Part shown: one piece after another, positions 54,793 through 61,875 of the stretch
How positions within the stretch are numbered: the stretch's first letter is position 1
How the letters are laid out: every line of letters begins with the position of its first letter
Assembly: GCA_025356335.1 (NCBI GenBank)
Contig: JANXUF010000040.1
Span: 41,560-105,559, forward strand
DNA: 64,000 bases
From: Actinomycetes bacterium
GTDB lineage: Bacteria > Actinomycetota > Acidimicrobiia > Acidimicrobiales > Ilumatobacteraceae
Reading direction: 5' to 3'
Notes under the pieces: model-generated
Databases searched by the model: none
Told to the model about the DNA's origin: nothing
The model's input: the letters and a program-made list of their open reading frames with translations, nothing else
Translations under genes and position numbers: made by a program

Positions 54793-55563
54793 CTATGGAA
54801 CGTTGCCGCGGATCGATGTGAAGGTCCCCGCAAGGAGTGGGACGATGGTGAGCAGAACGAATGCCGGCAACGTGCAGCACGCCAGCGGGAAACACATTCG
54901 GACGGGAAGCTGGCGAGCGCTCGTCTCTGCCTGACGGCGACGAGTTCTGCGTGACTCGTCAGCGAGCCGATCGAGGACGGGCGCCAACGGCTCCCCGTAG
55001 CGCTCCGCCCGTGCGAGCGCCGTTGCCAGTGGACGGAGCATGTCGTCTGGTGCCTCGTGCAAGGCATCGAGGGCGTCTGCGAATCGTTCGCCATGCTGGT
55101 GGCGCATGGTGACGGCGGCGAAATGAGCGGCGAGCGGGGGCGGCAATGTTGGGCCCAGCTCGGCGAAGGCGTGGACCGGTGTCAGACCGGCGCGGATACC
55201 GAGAACGATCACATCGACGGCGTCTGGCAACTGGCGGCGGGTCGCCGCAATCGTTGATCGCTCCGACCGCAGCCGTTTCCAAGCGCGCATCGTCACGATG
55301 ATCACTGCCAATGCAAGCGTCCCGAGCGGCCCCAGGACGAAGACGCTGCAGAGACCTCCGAGCAGCAACAGAATATGCCGCATCCGGCTGGGTCGACAGC
55401 GCGACCGATGAGGTTGCACGAGCCGCGTCGGCCACAGCCGCACCGCTTGCCAGTACCGGCTGTGCCGTCTTCCATACGAACGCTGCATCATCGCTGCACA
55501 GAAGAGGACCACGAGCGAGGCACCGGCTCCTACGGAAGCAGCACTCCCGCCGATGTCGCTCAC
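54793..55563 (-). CDS. tadC: TadC-like type II secretion F family membrane protein
   Basis: 256 residues from GTG at 55563, which overlaps the tadB stop (GTGA). The cytoplasmic F domain is LPDAVDVIVLGIRAGLTPVH and RYGEPLAPVLDRLADESRRT; hydrophobic segments flank it at both ends. Inner-membrane platform for Tad pilus assembly. Confidence 0.85.
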   Translation of the reverse strand: MSDIGGSAASVGAGASLVVLFCAAMMQRSYGRRHSRYWQAVRLWPTRLVQPHRSRCRPSRMRHILLLLGGLCSVFVLGPLGTLALAVIIVTMRAWKRLRSERSTIAATRRQLPDAVDVIVLGIRAGLTPVHAFAELGPTLPPPLAAHFAAVTMRHQHGERFADALDALHEAPDDMLRPLATALARAERYGEPLAPVLDRLADESRRTRRRQAETSARQLPVRMCFPLACCTLPAFVLLTIVPLLAGTFTSIRGNVP

Positions 55564-56249
55564 CCGGCAGCCCCTGTGAGTCGCCTCATCCACCACCAGC
55601 CGGACAGGTTCAACAGTGCGCCGCCGCCGAGACACAGAGCGCCGATCGAACTACCGAGGAGGAACGTTCGCACTCTGACGTCGGTGCTCATGCTCCAGAG
55701 CGCAAAGACCGGCGGAAGCGCACTGAGCACCATCGCCGACAGGCGCGCCTGTGCGGATTGCGCCTTGCGTTCGGCGAGCGCCTCGCGACGCTCACGGATC
55801 GTCTCTGCGGTCCGTTCGATCGCCGCTCCACCGCTCCCGCCGACTGTTGCGACGGCGATCAACGTGCCGATGGCGAGACGGCGATCTCCGTGCTGTCCGT
55901 CGTGCCTGGCGGGCGAACCGTTCAACCGTTGGAGCATCGCCATCAACGTCTCCCCCGAATCGGAGAATCGTTGGAACTGTTCGACCGAAGCACACGAGTC
56001 GATCGCCCCTGGCAAGGAGGACCCGGTGCGGAGGTCGGTGGCAATGTCGTCCAGGGCTGCAGCCCAATCGATGTCGACTGCTCGCCGGCGCCAGGTGAGG
56101 CGTCGGCGCAGCGACGGTCCGGGCCCAGACCCGGATCCAGTCGATCGCACGACCCGCCGGCGTTGCGAGCGGTGCAACGTCGTGAGCAGTCGGCGCACGG
56201 CGACAACGGAGACAATCGCGCAGTAGATGCCGAACATCTGGCCGCTCAT
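55560..56249 (-). CDS. tadB: TadB-like type II secretion F family membrane protein
   Basis: 229 residues. F domain with LRTGSSLPGAIDSCASVEQF and a second half AQARLSAMVLSALPPVFALW followed by membrane helices. Partner of TadC; overlaps tadA by 4 bases (ATGA). Confidence 0.85.
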   Translation of the reverse strand: MSGQMFGIYCAIVSVVAVRRLLTTLHRSQRRRVVRSTGSGSGPGPSLRRRLTWRRRAVDIDWAAALDDIATDLRTGSSLPGAIDSCASVEQFQRFSDSGETLMAMLQRLNGSPARHDGQHGDRRLAIGTLIAVATVGGSGGAAIERTAETIRERREALAERKAQSAQARLSAMVLSALPPVFALWSMSTDVRVRTFLLGSSIGALCLGGGALLNLSGWWWMRRLTGAAG

Positions 56250-57430
56250 GCGGCACGCCGTCTCGATGGTGCTCCGACGGCTGTGTGGCGATCGGCAAGC
56301 AGCGTCACCCTGCGCGGGTCCACGGGGTCAGCGAGCAACTCGGCGACAGCCGTGACGCGCCGTACGTTTCCGATTCGTTCGACATGGACGATTGCGTCGA
56401 TCGCCGAATGAACTTGCTCGCGTATCGCCGATAGCGGCCAATTCGATGCGCCCTGCAGCACCATCGATTCGATTCGTCGAACTGCATCGGCCGGTCCGTT
56501 GGCATGCACGGTTGCCAGCGAGCCGTCATGGCCGGTATTCATCGCCCCGACCAGCGACACTGCCTCAGCGCCACGGACCTCGCCGACGACCAACCGGTCG
56601 GGCCGCAGACGAAGGGCGGTACGCAGCAGTTTGGCGATCCCGATCTCGCCAAGCCCATCAGCCGTGGCCTGCCTCGCTTCGAGCCTTACGACATGGCGGG
56701 CGTCGAGGCGAAGTTCTGCGGTGTCCTCGATCGTGACGATCCGAGTTTGCGGGTCGATCTCGGCGGCCATCGCATTCAGCAGTGTCGTCTTGCCTGCGGA
56801 GGTCGCTCCACTGACCACGACGTTCCAGCGGTCACGGATCAAACAGCGGATCACATCGACGACCGCCTTCGGAGCGAAGTCCGTCAACGCCACCGTCCGG
56901 GCACGAAAGCGTCGGATCGACAGACAGGTCCCGTCGACCGCCAGCGGTGCCCGTACCGCGCACACCCTGCTTCCATCCTGCAGCCGAGCGTCGACGATCG
57001 GACTCGTGCGGTCGAGTCGCAGGCCGAGCGGCGAGATGATCCGCTCGATGATCGCCTCGAGCTGTCCCGGCTCGAGCTGACCGGCCCGCATCGGATGCCC
57101 CGAACGGTCGACCCAGATGTCGGTGCCATTGTTGACCATCACTTCGGTGACATCGACGTCTCTGAGCAGCACCTCGAGTGGTCCGAGCCCGACCAGGTCG
57201 TCGATTGTCTGTCGCGTCAGAATCGAACGTGCTCGTTCGCTGAGCAACGGCCGCAGTTCGTCGACCCGAGCGCCGACAACCGCTGCGACATCACCATGAC
57301 GATCAGCGATGACGTGCTCGCGGACGAGCGCCACGAGCCCTCCGGCCTGCGAACGGTTCACATGGCGATCGGTCGACGTCGTGAGGTCTGTCGTGTCACT
57401 CATGCCACTCGTGCCGCTCATGCCACTCAT
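56246..57430 (-). CDS. tadA: TadA/CpaF-type secretion ATPase
   Basis: 394 residues. Walker A VVSGATSAGKTTLLNAMAAE, Asp box IVTIEDTAELRL, Walker B RPDRLVVGEVRGAEAVSLVG and the His box TGHDGSLATVHANGP are intact. N-terminal all-helical domain as in CpaF. ATG 57430 overlaps the ssd stop (ATGA). The first codons repeat ATG AGT/AGC GGC, so several in-frame starts exist (57430, 57421, 57403). Confidence 0.92.
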   Translation of the reverse strand: MSGMSGTSGMSDTTDLTTSTDRHVNRSQAGGLVALVREHVIADRHGDVAAVVGARVDELRPLLSERARSILTRQTIDDLVGLGPLEVLLRDVDVTEVMVNNGTDIWVDRSGHPMRAGQLEPGQLEAIIERIISPLGLRLDRTSPIVDARLQDGSRVCAVRAPLAVDGTCLSIRRFRARTVALTDFAPKAVVDVIRCLIRDRWNVVVSGATSAGKTTLLNAMAAEIDPQTRIVTIEDTAELRLDARHVVRLEARQATADGLGEIGIAKLLRTALRLRPDRLVVGEVRGAEAVSLVGAMNTGHDGSLATVHANGPADAVRRIESMVLQGASNWPLSAIREQVHSAIDAIVHVERIGNVRRVTAVAELLADPVDPRRVTLLADRHTAVGAPSRRRAA

Positions 57431-58077
57431 GCCACCCGCCCGAGCGGCCGGCTGAGTGTCATCGGCAATCTGGCAGCGAGCAGGCCGGCATCGACGGCAC
57501 GGGCGATCGACGGATCCAACGGTATTTCGGCGATGACGACCACACCGACCGCGCTCTCGATCTGACGTCGGCCCAATGCCCGACCAGGCTCTGTCACCAG
57601 CACGATGCCCGTTGCGGGGACAGGCTGCAGCCGAGCGGCCTTGCGCGCCGCCAGATAGCACGGCCTGATCACCAACAACGACGTGGTAGCCACAGCGACC
57701 AGTGCGGGATCTGGAGGTGCGCCGGTATCGACGATGACCGTCCCGTGTCTGGCGGCGAGCCATCCCGCCATTTCCGTCCATCGGCCGGCGGTGACGTCGC
57801 CGTGGGTGATCGAGCCGATCGGTATCAACTCGAGACCGTCGACGACGGGGACACAGAGGCGCTCCAATGCCTGTGCAGCGACGTCGGCATCCGCAGCGAG
57901 CCAATCCGTCGCGCCGGGGCCTTCCGGCTCGGGCAACGCCAGCACCGCCGGCAGGTCTCCTGCGAGATCGACGAGCAGTACCGGCGCAGCGCCACGACGG
58001 GCATATGTGAGTGCGAGCGAAGCGGCGACCACGGTCGTCCCCGAACCACCTTTGACTGACCAGCAGACGATGACCAT
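57427..58077 (-). CDS. ssd: CpaE/Ssd-like MinD-type ATPase of the Tad locus
   Basis: 216 residues from ATG 58077, with GGAGGTG upstream. Deviant Walker A SVKGGSGTTVVAASLAL lies at the N-terminus and DLAGDLPAVL in the switch region; the N-terminal receiver-like domain of CpaE is missing. In mycobacteria the equivalent (Rv3660c, Ssd) has been linked to septum placement. First gene of the Tad operon. Confidence 0.85.
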   Translation of the reverse strand: MVIVCWSVKGGSGTTVVAASLALTYARRGAAPVLLVDLAGDLPAVLALPEPEGPGATDWLAADADVAAQALERLCVPVVDGLELIPIGSITHGDVTAGRWTEMAGWLAARHGTVIVDTGAPPDPALVAVATTSLLVIRPCYLAARKAARLQPVPATGIVLVTEPGRALGRRQIESAVGVVVIAEIPLDPSIARAVDAGLLAARLPMTLSRPLGRVA

Positions 58078-58300
58078 CAGCCCACCTCCGGAAATCGACG
58101 CGACCGACCAGAGGGTCACGGAATGATTGTCGAACTTCGGGGGAAGTGATTCGCAAAGTATCGAGCACATCTGACGATACCAACCCCCACGAGCAAACTT
58201 TCATCGTCGCTCCGGTCCCGAGTCACCAGAAATCGCCGTTGCTGCGATATTTCGCGACTCGGGGACATGCTCGTCTTCGCCGGCGAGTAGCGTCGGGAAG

Positions 58301-58396
58301 GGAGGTGTCAGAGCACCTGGTGGACTCCACCGCCTTCAAAGCGGCCGAAACGGGCGATCCCCGTTTGGCGGGTTCGATTCCCGTCCACCTCCGCCA
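58301..58396 (+). tRNA. selC: Selenocysteine-type tRNA (anticodon TCA)
   Basis: 96 bases ending in encoded CCA. Acceptor GGAGGTG pairs with CACCTCC, then G and CCA. The anticodon loop CTTCAAA reads TCA, closed by CCGC/GCGG. The long variable arm AAACGGG-CGATC-CCCGTTT is a perfect 7-bp stem. The T-arm GGCGGG-TTCGATT-CCCGTC has 6 pairs with one G-U. The D region contains CCTGGTGG, common in bacterial selC, but its stem has irregular pairs. A UCA anticodon with a long variable arm points to tRNA-Sec. Acceptor plus T-arm is 13 bp as in Sec tRNAs, here best drawn 7+6. A mobile element follows at once. Confidence 0.85.
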
Positions 58397-58552
58397 CAAA
58401 AGACCAGCTCAGAGGCTATTTTCTCAACGAGAAATGGCCCCGTGATCACAGAATGATCACGGGAGGTCGCGTCGCCGTTTTCAACAGCCCAAAAATCGGC
58501 CCCGCGAGAGCGTCCTCCGAGGATGCTTCTGCTGCTCGTCGCACCGTTCGCT

Positions 58553-58605
58553 CACTTCGCCCGAAGTGCTACGATCATTTCGTTGGATTCGTTCATTTCG
58601 TTCAT
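58553..58605. promoter_or_regulatory. Palindrome plus 9-bp tandem repeats in the toxin-antitoxin promoter
   Basis: CACTTCG-CC-CGAAGTG (58553-58568) is a perfect 7-2-7 dyad. It is followed by three 9-bp units in tandem: TTCGTTGGA, TTCGTTCAT, TTCGTTCAT (58579-58605). They end just before the ribosome binding site of the antitoxin gene. This is the expected place for an operator used in autoregulation by an antitoxin. Confidence 0.6.
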
Positions 58606-58619
58606 CGGGAGGTGTAATC

Positions 58620-59021
58620 GTGAAATCGATGGAAGCTCAGCAGGCCGCCACCGCCGCTGATGCGCTGATGCGCGGGCGTGCAGTGGTCGTCTCGGCGAAC
58701 GCTGCAGCCCCGGTCGAGTTGCCAGAGGCGGCTGTCGCCGTACTGACGGACGCCCTCGAACACCTTCGCCGGGGCCACCCGGTCAGGGTGATCGCCGACG
58801 ACGAAGAAGTAACCACGCAGGACGCCGCCAATCTCCTCAACGTGTCGCGCCCGTATGTGGTCTCGTTGATCGAGCGGCAGGAGTTGCCGTGCCGGAAGGT
58901 TGGATCGCGACGTCGGCTGCGTCTCGCCGACGTATTGACATACCGTGAGATCCAGCAGGCGCGTCAGCGCGACGCCGCTGACGCTTTGGCGAGTGAAGCC
59001 CAGGAACTTGGCATCTACTGA
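58620..59021 (+). CDS. Excisionase-family HTH antitoxin
   Basis: 133 residues from GTG at 58620 with GGGAGGTG upstream. The C-terminal half is a MerR/excisionase-type helix-turn-helix: VTTQDAANLLNVSRPYVVSL, then KVGSRRRLRLADVLTYREI. The N-terminal half (residues 1-50) is probably the toxin-binding part. Its place before a PIN gene identifies it as the antitoxin; the pair of this HTH type with a PIN protein is common in actinobacteria. Confidence 0.85.
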   Translation: MKSMEAQQAATAADALMRGRAVVVSANAAAPVELPEAAVAVLTDALEHLRRGHPVRVIADDEEVTTQDAANLLNVSRPYVVSLIERQELPCRKVGSRRRLRLADVLTYREIQQARQRDAADALASEAQELGIY

Positions 59022-59586
59022 CCCTCCACGCCGGGTCGTCATGCTCGATGCCAACGTGCTGTTTCCGGCACGGCTGCGCGATCTGTTCATCCGGCTCGCA
59101 GGCGCCGGCACGTATCGGGCGCGGTGGAGCGACCTCGTCCTCGACGAGTGCTTCCGAAATATCCTGGCGCAGCGGCCTGACATCACTGAAGCCCGATTGC
59201 AACGCACACGCGAACTGATGAACGCAGCGATCGCCGACGCAACCGTGACCGGGTTCGACGAACTGATCGAACGGTTCGACCTTCCGGATCCGGACGACCG
59301 TCACGTCGCCGCTGCCGCCGTGGCTGGTGGAGCGACGATCATCGTCACCTCGAACCTTCGAGATTTTCCCGCCGCCGCGCTGGCGCCTTACGACCTCGTC
59401 GCCATCTCGCCTGACGACTTCGCCCAACTGTTGTTCGGTGACGACCCTGACGCCGTTCTGGCAGTGCTGATCGAACAGGCGGCGGGTCTACGAAATCCGC
59501 CAACCACGCTCGACGAATTACTCGATGGTCTCCAGCAAACCGGCTTGTCATCGTTTGTCCGCTCCGTGCGCGCTGCTGGCGCGTAG
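58993..59586 (+). CDS. PIN-domain ribonuclease toxin
   Basis: About 197 residues if it starts at GTG 58993; TTG 59008 or ATG 59041 are alternatives. Acidic active-site residues: D in VVMLDANVLFPARL, E in LVLDECFRN, D's in DLPDPDDRHVAAAA, and the later IIVTSNLRDFP. It is expected to cut RNA when free of the antitoxin. It overlaps the antitoxin gene by 29 bases in the longest form. Confidence 0.85.
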   Translation: MKPRNLASTDPPRRVVMLDANVLFPARLRDLFIRLAGAGTYRARWSDLVLDECFRNILAQRPDITEARLQRTRELMNAAIADATVTGFDELIERFDLPDPDDRHVAAAAVAGGATIIVTSNLRDFPAAALAPYDLVAISPDDFAQLLFGDDPDAVLAVLIEQAAGLRNPPTTLDELLDGLQQTGLSSFVRSVRAAGA

Positions 59587-59593
59587 CTGACCG

Positions 59594-60754
59594 TCAGCCG
59601 AGCAGGGCGTCGGCGCGCGTCGCTGCGTCGGCGTCGTCGCCGGGCATCACATGTGCGTAGACCTTCAGCGTGACCCCGACGTCGGCGTGGCCGATCCGCT
59701 GCGAGACGACCTTCACCGGTACTCCGCTTGCCAATGCCGCAGTCGCATAACTATGACGAAAATCGTGCAGCCTGATCGACGGCAGCCCCGCCCGTTTCAC
59801 AAGATCGGCGAACAGGTTCGAGAAGGCCTCCGGGTTCGGCGCCGAACCGTCAGGAAGCGTTGCCAGGAGATCCCCCGCGTTGCTCCAGCCTCCGCCGATG
59901 AGCAGCCGATCGGCGAACTGCTGTTTGCGCCACGCGCGCAGGACGGCGACCGTCACCGCTCCGATGGCGATGGTTCGATTCCCTCGTGCCGTCTTCGGTG
60001 TCGATGCTGCGACCGTCTTGCCGTAGCGGATTCGAGTCGAGACAATCGTTACGCTGCCGGCGTCGAGGTCGACGTCCGACCAACGAAGACCGAGGATCTC
60101 GCCGCGACGCATTCCTGTGGTGGCCATCAACGTCCATACTGCGACCCAGCGATGAGTCTGCACCGACCGGACGAACGTGCGCATTTCGTCCGCTGTCCAG
60201 GCCTTCATCTCGGGACTGGTGCCCTTCGGTGGATCGGCGGCATCGCACGGGTTGCGCTGGAGCCGACCCCATCGGATCGCGTCACGAAAGGCCTTCGTCA
60301 ACACGCCGTGCAGGTTCCGCACGGTCTTCGGCGACAGGCCTGCACCGTTCGCCGTTTTGCGCAGGTCTATCCGACCGGACTCGAGCAGTTCGACGTAGAG
60401 CCGGTTGAGCATCGGGCCGTCGACTGCCTGCAACCGAACGCCGCCGATCCTTGGCAGCAGGTAATTCCTGATCAACTGCTCGTAACTGACGACCGTCGAC
60501 GGTCGTAGCGAGGCCCGACGCGCCGGCAACCATTCCTCCGTCAGGAATGAGCCGAGGGTGAGTTTCGTTGGCTCGACAAACACCCCTCGCTGCTGGTCGC
60601 CCAGCAGCCGGGTCAGTCCTTCCTGAGCCTTGGTCTTGGTCGAGAACCCCCGCCGAAACAGCTGTTTCCGGCGACCGTCCGGCCCCGGCATGTCGACGAC
60701 GAAGTACCACGACTTGCGACTCTCGTCTCGTTTGATACTGCCGGTCGTGCTCAT
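59594..60754 (-). CDS. int: Tyrosine site-specific integrase
   Basis: 386 residues from ATG 60754, with AGGAGGTG upstream. An AP2-like arm-binding N-terminus (residues 5-60), a SAM-like core-binding domain (about 65-170, LGSFLTEEWLPARR) and the catalytic domain. Catalytic residues: R216 in TTGMRRGEILGL, K254 region, H330 and R333 in LHDFRHSYAT, H356 in IGHADVG and the nucleophile Y366 in KVYAHV. It is the actinophage/ICE integrase type and points toward selC. Confidence 0.93.
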   Translation of the reverse strand: MSTTGSIKRDESRKSWYFVVDMPGPDGRRKQLFRRGFSTKTKAQEGLTRLLGDQQRGVFVEPTKLTLGSFLTEEWLPARRASLRPSTVVSYEQLIRNYLLPRIGGVRLQAVDGPMLNRLYVELLESGRIDLRKTANGAGLSPKTVRNLHGVLTKAFRDAIRWGRLQRNPCDAADPPKGTSPEMKAWTADEMRTFVRSVQTHRWVAVWTLMATTGMRRGEILGLRWSDVDLDAGSVTIVSTRIRYGKTVAASTPKTARGNRTIAIGAVTVAVLRAWRKQQFADRLLIGGGWSNAGDLLATLPDGSAPNPEAFSNLFADLVKRAGLPSIRLHDFRHSYATAALASGVPVKVVSQRIGHADVGVTLKVYAHVMPGDDADAATRADALLG

Positions 60755-61076
60755 CGGGCACCTCCTTCGCCGCCAGCTTCCTCTCTTTTCGGTCGGTCGT
60801 CCAGTAGCTGTTGCCATTGCCGCAACGCCCCTACCCAGGACAGGCGAGGTCACCTGGTCCACCGCCCGCCAGCTCGGCGTGTCACGCAGGCTCCTGTGCC
60901 GCCCGTGTCACAAATATGCGACAAGCGATCCCATGTGAATTACGTCATAGCTGATTGTCCGTCGTGAACCACGATGAACCGTGGTGTACCGCCACGTATC
61001 ATTTGGTCCACCTGCATCCGAAACCCTTGATTTCTATGGGTTGTAGGTGGAACGACAGGGGTGTAATTAGTACAGG
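60755..61076. promoter_or_regulatory. Divergent control region of the element with dyads
   Basis: About 320 bases between int (minus) and the excisionase-like gene (plus), no gene supported. ACCACG-ATGAAC-CGTGGT is a 6-6-6 dyad at about 60968-60985. A larger nested dyad occupies 61007-61051. The region is AT-richer than its surroundings. It is a likely place for Xis/Int arm sites or a repressor. Confidence 0.5.
61007..61051. promoter_or_regulatory. Nested inverted repeat in the element control region
   Basis: Outer arms TCCACCT (61007-61013) and AGGTGGA (61045-61051), inner arms AACCC (61022-61026) and GGGTT (61038-61042). GTCCACCT also occurs in the 3' end of selC (58383-58390), though only over 8 bases. 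It sits 25 bases upstream of the excisionase-like start. Confidence 0.5.
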
Positions 61077-61358
61077 GTGATGCACCCGCTCGTGTCGTTC
61101 GATGAGGCAGAGGATGGCTTCCTGCTACTGACGATCGAGCAGGCGGCGCGCATTTTGCAGATCGGTCGTTCGCGTGCGTACGCGATGGCGCACGAGTACC
61201 TCGAGTCCGGCGGGACGGCAGGAATGCCCGTCATTCGCTTCGGGCCGGGATGCCTCCGTGTGCCGAGATGGGCGTTGATGGTGCTGGCGACGACGGGCCG
61301 GGTTGTGAGGCTCTGCGATTCGGAGGTCCAGACGTCTGGGGCTCCTCGTGTTCGTTAG
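61077..61358 (+). CDS. Excisionase-like helix-turn-helix protein
   Basis: 93 residues; GTG 61077 or ATG 61080. The helix-turn-helix LLTIEQAARILQIGRSRAYA followed by the wing-like PVIRFGPGCLRVPRWALMVL fits the MerR/Xis type found beside integrases. Likely controls excision or the element promoter. It overlaps the next gene by 11 bases. Confidence 0.75.
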   Translation: MMHPLVSFDEAEDGFLLLTIEQAARILQIGRSRAYAMAHEYLESGGTAGMPVIRFGPGCLRVPRWALMVLATTGRVVRLCDSEVQTSGAPRVR

Positions 61359-61794
61359 CTCGGCTCATCGTTCGATCGTCATCGAGCCCGCGGTCAGCGG
61401 TCTCAGGCGCGAGTTGGGTCCGACTGCGTGGGTTGTGCTCGAAGAGATGCTGCTGTGCTCGACCGGCGATGCAGCTTGCTGCACGACGGCGGTCTCGATC
61501 CGCACTCTCGGCGCGTCGTTGGGTTTGGCGAAGGACACTGTCGCTCGGGCGATCCGCCGGCTGCAGGCCGCTGGGATCGTCACGGCTGTGCCATCGAGGA
61601 CGCCGGCGGGAACGTTCGCTGCAGGCGCCTACCGCATCACGATTCCTCGCGCCATCGCCTTTGAGCTGACGCACACCTCCGAACCAGGTGACGTCGAGAC
61701 GCACACCTCCGTCACGAACACCCCTATGGCACCGCCTCGCGGCCGAGTCGTACGACTCGATCCTGCGCAGCTCTCGTTCGCGGCCTGGGACTGA
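61348..61794 (+). CDS. Winged-helix DNA-binding protein of the element
   Basis: 148 residues, GTG start. A winged helix occupies residues 20-95: AWVVLEEMLLCSTG, then VSIRTLGASLGLAKDTVARA, then IRRLQAAGIVTAVPSRTPAG. The tail is polar. It resembles regulators placed before MobF relaxases in actinobacterial elements. Target unknown. Confidence 0.7.
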   Translation: MFVSSAHRSIVIEPAVSGLRRELGPTAWVVLEEMLLCSTGDAACCTTAVSIRTLGASLGLAKDTVARAIRRLQAAGIVTAVPSRTPAGTFAAGAYRITIPRAIAFELTHTSEPGDVETHTSVTNTPMAPPRGRVVRLDPAQLSFAAWD

Positions 61795-61806
61795 GGACCA
61801 CCCAGC

Positions 61807-61875
61807 ATGAGCGTTCGAATGAGCTACCCCTTCATTGACAGACAGGTGCCCGTTTCCAGCTGTGTGTGGTCATGA
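61807..61875 (+). CDS. Possible 22-residue leader peptide coupled to the relaxase
   Basis: ATG AGC GTT CGA ... TGG TCA TGA encodes MSVRMSYPFIDRQVPVSSCV plus WS. Its stop overlaps the relaxase ATG (ATGA at 61872-61875). The relaxase lacks a clear ribosome binding site, so reinitiation from this small frame could drive its translation. It could also be chance. Confidence 0.35.
   Translation: MSVRMSYPFIDRQVPVSSCVWS

Noticed and set aside
57401..57432. Repeated CATGCCACT units as a regulatory repeat
   Set aside because: They are codons ATG-AG(T/C)-GGC repeated at the tadA start and overlap the ssd stop; a simple coding repeat explains them.
58301..58396. Reading the tRNA as Leu with anticodon CAA
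   Set aside because: Shifting the loop to TTCAAAG destroys the CCGC/GCGG stem; only the TCA reading gives a closed anticodon arm.
58146..58445. 99-codon plus-strand frame spanning the tRNA
   Set aside because: It runs through the tRNA gene, has no ribosome binding site and no recognisable sequence.
59973..59984. GGTTCGATTCCC inside int, equal to 12 bases of the selC T-arm
   Set aside because: It encodes Arg-Gly-Asn-Arg-Thr on the minus strand in a conserved part of the integrase, and T-arm words are common; a true att copy should extend to the CCA end.
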